Below are positions 1-6,910 of a stretch of 13,341 bases of DNA, in pieces (within the stretch, counting starts at the first letter, position 1; every line of letters begins with the position of its first letter). Position numbers and translations under genes: made by a program. Under the pieces are notes generated by a model, which was not told where the DNA came from, did not search any database, and saw nothing but the letters and a program-made list of their open reading frames with translations. The stretch is from NCBI GenBank assembly GCA_002751075.1, contig NAOQ01000158.1, positions 1 to 13,341 of the forward strand, written 5' to 3'. The stretch comes from Ichthyophonus hoferi (taxonomy: Eukaryota > Opisthokonta > Ichthyosporea > Ichthyophonida > Ichthyophonidae).

Positions 1-128
1 ATACATACATACATATATACATATATCCATATATTTATACATATATATATATACATACATACATGCATACATACATACATACATACATACATACATACAT
101 ACATACATACATACATTCATATATATAG
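1..128. repeat. ATAC/AT microsatellite at contig start
   Basis: The first 120 bases are almost pure tetranucleotide ATAC units with interruptions of TATA and one GCAT. They run straight into the TATATAG acceptor of the first visible exon. Because the sequence starts inside the repeat, this is probably where assembly broke. It would lie in an intron of the AMBRA1-like gene. Confidence 0.9.
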
Positions 129-1069
129 ACCCTAGAGAGCTATGTCTTAACAATGCAATACTGCGATGTGACGGGAGTGCTTCCTTTTCACCTTGTGGTC
201 GATATTTTGCCGTATGTATCCAGGGTCCTACTGGTATGATATGATATGATGTAATACGTATAATATAGTATGATATGATGTAATGTGAGACGTATAATAT
301 AGTATGATATAGTAGGATATAGTATGATATAATGTAATGTGGTACGTATAACGTATAATATAGTATGATATAGTATGATATGATGCAATACGTATAATAT
401 AGTATGATATAGCATGATATGATATAGCATGATATAGTAGCACAGTATACTATATATTGTAGAGCAGTGTACTGGTTCATCCTGGCTTCAATAATTTAAT
501 CATTACTTATGATTAGTTGGTTTTTATTGTAGCTATAGTTAACCGTTTTTATCCCCGGGCCAATAGATGAACTGGGATTGAATGGCGCTGTAGTATTTTC
601 ATTGGTCAACGATGAGTCATGGGGAAAGCCTTTATGGTGGGCAAGGGTAGATAGTATCTTAAATATGAACAGATGTATACATGTCTGTTTATATGTACTA
701 TAAAATGATATTGTGATATTGTAACATGTATATTTATTGCTATTATATATATTATAGAGATTTACTCTGATTTAAATATTTTTTATGTTGTTATATTGCT
801 ATATTTTTGTATGATTTTACTATTATACTGGTTTATTCTTATCTGCATATATATATGTGGTTCCTTGTGTGCATACATGTTGGAGTATGTAAGTGTCTTT
901 GCTTGATTTTAAAATTTAAAACTAAAATCTATAGGTAGAGAGATATAAATATAATCCTTAACTCCGATAGGTACAATAGTCAGTGCCATCCAATTTTCCC
1001 CCGATGGATCCTTCCTATTGATTGGTGTTAACCATAATAGAATGTACCCAGTCAATCCCATTCGCTCAG
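129..1069 (+). CDS. AMBRA1-like WD40 protein, internal fragment of the C-terminal half-propeller (3 exons)
   Basis: Proposed exons are 129-211, 539-653 and 971-1069. The phases agree: 0 across the first intron, whose donor is GTATGT at 212, and 1 across the second. The translation contains SFSPCGRYFA, then VFIPGPIDELGLNGAVVFSL, then STIVSAIQFSPDGSFLLIGV. This order and spacing match the second half of the split beta-propeller of animal AMBRA1 and its plant relatives: an 'SPxGRxxA' strand, a 'P...GxLxVYSL' strand, and an 'AISVxLSPxGxYxxVGLxxxR' strand. In animals AMBRA1 is a substrate receptor of the CUL4-DDB1 ubiquitin ligase that acts in autophagy and cyclin D turnover. That role is family knowledge and is not shown here. 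The 5' part lies off the contig. The last blades expected after 'NRMYPVNPIRS' are absent before the next gene. The intron at 212-538 holds a decamer repeat. The intron at 654-970 is plain AT-rich sequence. An ordinary WD40 protein of another family is possible but fits less well. Confidence 0.65.
229..445. repeat. Degenerate TATGATATAG-type minisatellite
   Basis: About 20 imperfect copies of units such as TATGATATGA, TATAGTATGA and ATACGTATAA fill most of the first intron of the AMBRA1-like gene. Purines are enriched on the plus strand. The long minus-strand open frames here (MLYHIMLYHTILY and similar) come only from the repeat and are not genes. Confidence 0.85.
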
Positions 1070-1146
1070 GTAAAACTTGTTTTTAATATTATATTCATAC
1101 TGGTTATTGATGTTAGTGTGGTAAAGTCGAAGATATGTTTGCTTCA

Positions 1147-1340
1147 ATATATATATATATATCATGCATACTTACTATTATACATACATACTATTATTCA
1201 TATTACTACTATTGTTATTATTACTACTGCTACTACTGTTATTATTATTATTATTATTATTGTTATTGTTATTATTATCATCATCATCATTATTATTATT
1301 ACTGCTACTGCTACTGCTACTGCTATTACTATTATTAATT
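1147..1340. repeat. TA run followed by a compound trinucleotide (ATT/ACT/ATC) microsatellite
   Basis: A short TA run near 1149-1163 is followed, from about 1189, by roughly 50 trinucleotide units: ATT, then ACT/GCT, then ATT, ATC and again ACT/GCT blocks. Open frames through it read as poly-Leu, poly-Ile or poly-Asn and are artefacts. It separates the truncated AMBRA1-like exons from the truncated cystathionine gamma-synthase exons, so it is the natural suspect for a misjoin or a rearrangement. Confidence 0.9.
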
Positions 1341-1489
1341 GTTCGACACATATTTGACATTAATCAACAAATTAAACTATTAGTGCTTCATCATTCTATC
1401 TACATTGTAAACATTACTCTATTCTTTAATCCTTAGACTAAATTAACATTACCTATTATTTAAATTTCTTATTAAAATTAAATGTACAG

Positions 1490-2902
1490 GACCATTGGTG
1501 GTTTGAAGATGCCTTAGTGATGGAAAGGAATTCCCGTGACGTCATTTACAGGGCTAATAAAGTAGCCAATACCACGGAAGAGTTATGTGCAGCTTTAGTC
1601 AATCATCCTAAGGGTATATTTCCCTTTTTGTTTTTATATATTATATCTATACATTGCAATTGTATATTGTTTTTATTTTTTTTGTTTTGTTTTTGGCTTA
1701 CTAAGTAACTAACGTATCAGCTACACACTTAAAAAAAAACTAAAAACTATAAAACAATAATTAAACTCGGTTATATATATATTTATTTTTATATAGTTCT
1801 ATTTTATACAAGTACTACTGATCTGACTCCTTTCCCTGTTGGTAACTTCTACCAGTTGACCAATTGCATTATCCAAAGTATGTGACTCCCAACCAATACA
1901 ATACCTACAAGCGATCAGATGGCGGCTATGGTTGTATCTTCTCAGTGGTCCTTAAGAAGGATGCTGATTGTAAGGTTTTCTTTGATAACTTGGATATATG
2001 TAAGGTGAGAGAAATATATGATAGGATGGGGTAGGGGGGTAGGTTAAGTTAGGTTAGGTCAGGATAAGATAGGATAAAATGGGTTAGAATTGGATATGAT
2101 AGGATAGGTTAAGGTAGGTTAGGATGTGATACAATATATGGTCATGATGTATGATATATAGGTTTTACATATTGTATAATGCCAACTTCAATAATATTCA
2201 ATTATCTAGATATATTTTATTCTTGTTACATAATACCATTGGCTAATAGAAGATATTAAAAATATATTTTAATAATAGTGATATATTACATGTCATATAC
2301 TTATTGAGTATGCTAATATGCTAATATGTTTATTATTTAAATTATCCAGCAATCATGTCGTTACATTAAGCTTTTTTAATCGCCATTAATTGTACTAATC
2401 TATAAATTATCCTATCAGGGGCCTAGTTTAGGTACAAATTTTACCCTTTGTTGTCCTTATACTATACTAGCTCATTATACAGAGTTGGAATTTGCAGAAC
2501 AACATGGGGTCTCAAGGTAAGAAAGGGGTAGGGGGGTCTATAGATCTATTCATAGAGTAAAAAACAACTTTTATTGGTATTATATATGCAATCGAATGCA
2601 TTGATACCTTTAAACCAATATAAATCAACCCATTTATGCTTGTACATTTATATAACACTGTGTATTCATTTACACTTGTAAATTAACATGTATATAAGCC
2701 AATGTCTTTATATACTTGTATATACTTTTATTTTTAAATTATAGAACATACACCTGTGTATTTGTATATAAAAAGGAATATTTATAAAGCATTGTAGTTA
2801 TAATTTTATGTGTACTACAGGAATCTAATACGGGTGTCAGTCGGACTGGAACAACCTTCAGAGCTCATAGCTAAATTTATGGCCGCATTGGAGGCTGTTT
2901 AG
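1490..2902 (+). CDS. Cystathionine gamma-synthase (fungal type), C-terminal part, 4 exons
   Basis: Exons are 1490-1613, 1856-2004, 2419-2516 and 2821-2902, with a TAG stop at 2900-2902. All three joins keep phase (1, 0, 2). The spliced product is about 150 residues. It begins [18 protein letters not shown] and continues with [49 protein letters not shown] and [10 protein letters not shown]. These are the hallmark blocks of the C-terminal domain of fungal-type cystathionine gamma-synthases, PLP enzymes that join an activated homoserine to cysteine in methionine synthesis. The Arg of RVSVGLE belongs to the conserved motif that binds the substrate carboxylate. Full proteins have 400-600 residues. 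The PLP-binding lysine segment (usually SLTK-F-SG), which should lie just upstream of DHWW, is missing between 1070 and 1489. The gene is therefore 5'-truncated in this assembly. The part that is present shows no stops or frameshifts. Confidence 0.9.
2018..2125 (+). repeat. Degenerate G-rich GGTTA/GGATA tandem repeat in a cystathionine gamma-synthase intron
   Basis: About 20 short units (AGGTT, AGGATA, AGGTTA, GGGTTAG) start 14 bases after the 3' end of exon 1856-2004. G is confined to the plus strand. The units resemble TTAGG-type telomeric DNA but vary too much to be a telomere, and the repeat lies inside an intron. The rest of this intron is AT-rich and unremarkable. Confidence 0.7.
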
Positions 2903-3011
2903 AGCAAAGAATATAATAATAGTATAATATTATAATAATATAATATAGTAATATAATGTAATATTATTATACCCTAATATTATAAATGTACATACATAAT
3001 ATTATATTCAG
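2903..3011. other. Short AT-rich spacer after cystathionine gamma-synthase
   Basis: The spacer is almost entirely ATAATATT-type sequence. It contains the likely 3' UTR of cystathionine gamma-synthase. No AATAAA signal stands out among the many near matches. The spacer is short for two independent same-strand genes in a genome with introns this large. Confidence 0.5.
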
Positions 3012-5895
3012 ATATGTGTCATATCTGTGGCTGTAGATTGGTGCAACCGTTCTGGGTCTCCCGAATAATTGGGTGTTGATTGTAGAATATAAAACAAATA
3101 ATATAATATATTATGAAATAAAATAAAATAATGAGAAATAATACGATATGGTACAGTATAATGTAATATATTATATTATATATTATTATAGCATATGATA
3201 TTATGTCAATACCAGCTTGCATATACTTAAAGAACTTTTCAAATAAATATAATATCCTCTTAGAATTATCATATATGATTTTAGCGACTTCCAAGAAAAA
3301 TATGGAAAGGGAACCTCAACGGAGAAAACTCCACACCCATTGGTGTGTGATCATACATGGATGTTAATGATATGCATATTAAATAGATAATTACATATTT
3401 ATCTTTATATTTATTTTCATACCTGTATACATACATATCATTGTATAAACACAAATATTTATACATAATCACATATATATGTATATATGTTTTGTGTCTT
3501 TGTATTTTAACTGTTGGCAAACATGCAGTCCAAACCTCATAGTACAATCTGTAAATTAGAATCTGTTGGAGAAACCCTTTATAGTCTCCTGTTTCAGTTA
3601 TTTTGGGTTAAGGTAGAGTAAAGTTGGTACTTTGCGGCTAGTTAAAGCTAATACACAAATAAAAGGTCAATGCTAAAGCTTCATATTGTATATGTTATTA
3701 GATTTATTATTATAATGGTTATGGATTTAGTATACCTCCACTGTGATAACAGACATGTTATCTATATGTTAGGCAAAAATGAAGAGTGTGAATAATATGA
3801 TGAGACAATCACCCGGCCAGTGGGATGGTAGAAACAATAAAAAAATATCATCCTCTCCTTTGTGGGCCATATCGCTCTACAACATCACATCTACTGTTTT
3901 TTTGATAGTCCATGTTGCTATGATTACCTATATGGAAATAGCAAAATCCAATGAGTGCTTTGTTGCAGTGATTATATACTATAAATGATTATAATGTGAT
4001 ACTATACTATAAATGGCTGTGATGATATACTACATTATAATTGATTATAATATCCTCCTATATTATAAATTATTGTGATATCATACTATTCTATAAATAG
4101 CAATGACACCATATTATACTATAAATGTTTATGTTATCATTTCTGTATGGCCTCTACAATGACAGGCCTTTGACCTTTTCATAGATAGTATTGGCAAACA
4201 ACTCTGGATATTGATACTCTTATATCACAAACTACAATATTTGTGTGTATGTTAACCTATACTGAAGATTTATGTCAACCTATATTATCCCTTATATTTC
4301 AACTTATACTATCTATTACATATTAGCCTAGATTAATGTTCGGCCCAGGTAGCACACCTGTCTTCCTCTGGATAGCTATATAGTATGTGCTGCTAATAAC
4401 TTAGGGGTAGGATAGCGGTGGGTTGTTGTTGATAAATATAGATCTTGTGCCTAGTCTTGACTTGCATGTAGTCTGACAGGGTTCCATCTTGGTTTGTATG
4501 ATATTTTTGCACTAATAGGAATAAATAAAGAGAAAATAAAAAAGGAGAGGAAGAATATGATTGGTGGGGAAGAGTCAATGGCAGTTAATATATAGTACGT
4601 AATAGGGTAGTTTGATTTCTCTAAAACGTGGCACATAAGAAAAAGATGATACGAGATATAGTAAGAGAGTATCGGACGGAAGAGATGATGGCGAATGCAA
4701 GGTGCTGTGGCCAGGGTCTTGGCTGGCTAAATATAAAATTGATGTGATTGGTTGAGATAGACAGGAAGCAAGCGATACCAGCAAATTATCTGTGATACTA
4801 TTCTATGGTAATAATTAATGCCAGTGACATATATATATATATATATATATATACTGGCATTGATTTATAGACATATGCGCCCATTTGATAAAAATGATAC
4901 AATAATAATCTAACAATAGCATACTTTTATATGAATGCTATAAAACACTAGACCTACCAGACCATTCTTTGCTCTTTTTCCTACCCTGGGAAGATCTACG
5001 TGATAGTTTTTACCCTTCACTCTACAGCCTCCTATTCGTAATCCTTTATATTTTAGAACGGATTTGCAGCCTATCATTCCACGCTGGCATCGTTGAAGAC
5101 ACCAATTTTTCTTTTGGCCCACGGCCCACATGTTGTTTCTTGATGCCTATAAAGTTATAGTATTACATTATGAATATAATATTACAATAGAAACAAAGAT
5201 AAATCATAGGCGTTGTGGTAAGAGATTGAGTATGTATGAGTACAAGTTAACTCGCTGTGGGGGTCGGCAGAGATGTACCCAGATATACTCGTATATTTTA
5301 GCGGAAATATACAAATGCCTTAATTGTGATAGGATTCTACCCTAATCTAGGTATATAAACATCCTAAGATAGATATGCTAATATTATAATATTGGCAATG
5401 CTTCATTATATATAAAGTAAGAGGACGTCATAGCGCGATTAGTAAGGAAGGCAAAGAGAGGGTTCACAAGCACAGTACACCAGGTAGCTATCTGCATATA
5501 GTTATTGTATTGCTAGATGAATAGATAGAAGGTCATATCAATCAAATAATATAGATATGTATGCCCACTTCGATAAAAAAGACGGTTCTAGAAACCACTA
5601 AAGATAAATAAATAAACAGTAGAAGATAGGATATAAAAGTGCGGAAAACATATAAAATAAATATATAAAGTAGCATAAGGCAGTATAGTATAATATAGCA
5701 TGTAACATAATGCGAAATTTGTTAGCATAATATAGATTATAGTATATATAGAATATAATACAAAATAAAGGTATAACTTGCCCATTTCTGCGTAGATTTA
5801 TTAGGATCACATGTTGATAGGATCAGATTTCTTGGCGGAACTACCTCCAGACACCTGCCTTGAACCCTATTATAGCCATGGAATCAGGTATATAA

Positions 5896-5929
<34 letters not shown>

Positions 5930-6032
5930 GCATGCACATACACTTGTAAATATATACATGATAGTAATATGATGGCAATTGTACTTTGATTTAATAAGGA
6001 TAAACTGAAGTGACTTGAGGGAGTGGTACTAG
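3012..6032 (+). CDS. Unidentified multi-exon gene (candidate exon chain)
   Basis: I do not recognise this protein. The model rests on short open stretches with higher GC, bounded by AG and GT. Candidate exons are 3012-3055 (VISVAVDWCNRSG), 3285-3342 (DFQEKYGKGTSTEKTPHPL), 3529-3612 (SKPHSTICKLESVGETLYSL), 3773-3827 (KSVNNMMRQSPGQW) and 4166-4246 (AFDLFIDSIGKQLW). Later ones are about 4527-4583 (EEEYDWWGRVNG), 4662-4701 (KRVSDGRDDGECK), 4961-4999 (TILCSFSYPGKIY), 5057-5131 (NGFAAYHSTLASLKTP), 5302-5350 (RKYTNALIVIGFYPNL), 5424-5483 (RHSAISKEGKERVHKHSTPG), 5821-5887 (SDFLAELPPDTCLEPYYSHG) and 6011-6032, ending EWY and TAG. The exons from 4662 onward join in consistent phase, as do 3012-3055, 3285-3342, 3529-3612 and 3773-3827. 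The links 3827 to 4166 and 4246 to 4662 are unresolved. The best pieces are 5302-5350, 5424-5483 and 5821-5887. An alternative start is the ATG at 3523. More than one gene may be involved, and some exons may be false. Confidence 0.35.
3973..4140. repeat. About six decayed tandem copies of a 25-31 bp TACTATAAATG unit
   Basis: Successive blocks share the order (A)TACTATA-(C)TATAAAT-(variable 4-8 bases)-TGTGATGAT/TATGTTATC. Copies begin near 3973, 3999, 4027, 4057, 4083 and 4112. The divergence between copies suggests an old array. It fills the interval between candidate exons 3773-3827 and 4166-4246 of the unidentified gene. Confidence 0.6.
4817..4861. repeat. Perfect 9-bp inverted repeat enclosing a TA run
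   Basis: The left arm AATGCCAGT (4817-4825) and the right arm ACTGGCATT (4853-4861) are exact reverse complements. They flank GAC plus a TA run that is itself self-complementary, so nearly the whole 45 bases can fold as one hairpin. It lies in a non-exonic stretch of the plus-strand gene. It could be a relic of a very short terminal-inverted-repeat element or a chance capture of a TA microsatellite. Confidence 0.75.
5894..5936. repeat. CA/TA compound dinucleotide microsatellite
   Basis: Five CA units run into about twelve TA units and then GCATGCACATA. The repeat starts a few bases after the GT donor that ends candidate exon 5821-5887, so it lies at the 5' end of the last proposed intron of the plus-strand gene. 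Confidence 0.85.
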
Positions 6033-6701
6033 ATGCATATGAAAGTAAGATATATTGGTCGTGTGGCGGCTGTAATCTTTAGACTGCCCAATGATATAAT
6101 ATTATGATGCTACAACAGTGGAAATATGGTATGGTAGGTAAACTAAAGGAGATATTGTTAGAATATTGTGATAAAGCCTATTGACTAAATGCACTATCAT
6201 GTTATGATATGATATTTTTTTTATGGTATTTTTTCTACTGTGTGATGTTCTATTGGATTATATTATGCTGCACTATGTAATATTGTATTACATTATATTT
6301 TACTATGTGATATGTTATCGTACTATTTTGTGTAATGTTGGATTTGATTGTATTTATATTGTATTCTCTTATAATGTATTATATGATATGTTATTGTACT
6401 ATCTTGTGTAATGGTGTATTTGAGTATATTTATGTTGTACTTTGTATTCTTGCATGACAATGTATTGCATTACCTTATGTGATACTTTATTATATTATAT
6501 CTTGTGTACAGGTCCATAATTGTCATAATTGATCACTATTATTTAATACATGAGCATGCAAGCTACATTGGCCTGGTGCATAATTTCATGTAGTAATTTG
6601 GAGATAAACTGTATATTATATTGTACGATATTTTATTTTACTACATTATACTATACTTTAATTTTACTTTATTTTATTTTATTTCATTTAATAATAGATG
6701 A
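6033..6701. other. Convergent intergenic region between the plus-strand and minus-strand genes
   Basis: Both flanking genes are proposed to terminate into this interval. It contains the 76-bp tandem repeat described separately and a run of TTTTA/TTTTATT at 6628-6690, just beyond the minus-strand stop. That run could serve as its 3' UTR (AATAAA-like on the minus strand). I see no credible exon in it. The plus-strand open frame at 6223-6411 (a Tyr/Leu/Ile-rich peptide) is a product of the repeat composition. Confidence 0.5.
6240..6485. repeat. Degenerate tandem repeat with a period of about 76 bp
   Basis: The clearest two copies start with GATATGTTAT at 6309 and at 6385. They share TACTAT-TTGTGTAATG, then a TATTTAT-TTGTA block, then TAATGTATTA-like ends. 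A weaker earlier copy begins near 6241 with GTGATGTT, and a later fragment begins near 6480 with GTGATACTTTATTA. Differences between copies are at the level of a moderately old duplication. Confidence 0.65.
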
Positions 6702-6910
6702 TTAGAGGTGTGCTACCAACCGTATGGTATTACTATCTATATCATAGTACCAGCGTCCAGCCATCTCCTCTATCGGGGTAGATCTAAACGTTTTATTGGC
6801 TATACCGGTGGTTTGTAAACCAATCCTTTCTGTACATTCTCTGGAATATTTCTGTACTTGTGACTTGCAATAGCATAGGCTTACGGCACGCCATGGTGTG
6901 CATGAACATA
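6702..6910 (-). CDS. Terminal exon: degenerate third TSP1 repeat
   Basis: A TA dinucleotide after the AG at 6912-6911 completes the phase-1 codon left by the previous exon. The frame then reads CSCTPWRAVSLCYCKSQ, then KYSRECTERIG, then IEEMAGRWYYDIDSNTIRL, and a TAA. The W, C-x-C, Arg and Cys match the first half of a TSP1 repeat, but only one Trp of the ladder is present and the last three cysteines are missing. Either the protein simply ends here, or it splices on from one of the internal GT sites: after TTG at 6717, after ACCACCG, or after CGCTG. Confidence 0.55.

Noticed and set aside
188-443. Two minus-strand open frames rich in Tyr, Ile, His and Leu
   Set aside because: They are translations of the TATGATATAG minisatellite. 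The real signal here is the plus-strand WD40 exon ending at 211.
1022-1436. Long plus-strand and minus-strand frames with poly-Ile, poly-Leu, poly-Tyr and poly-Asn
   Set aside because: Homopolymer peptides in every frame show this is the trinucleotide microsatellite, not a low-complexity protein.
2018-2125. True telomere
   Set aside because: The units are too degenerate, the tract is internal, and coding exons of one gene flank it on both sides.
5130-5345. Plus-strand frame RRCGKRLSMYEYKLTRCGG...CLNCDRILP as a zinc-ribbon-like protein
   Set aside because: The cysteine spacing matches no ribbon I know. A different frame at 5302-5350 has both a strong acceptor and a strong donor and fits the downstream exons.
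5870-6069. Minus-strand exon PPHDQYILLSYASSTTPSS plus hydrophobic tail as the definite C-terminus of the TSP1 gene
   Set aside because: The acceptor is weak, the tail runs through a TA microsatellite, and it overlaps the better plus-strand exon 5821-5887. It is kept only as an alternative.
6628-6690. Promoter or T-rich regulatory element
   Set aside because: TTTTA runs are background in this genome, and the position fits the 3' side of the minus-strand gene better.
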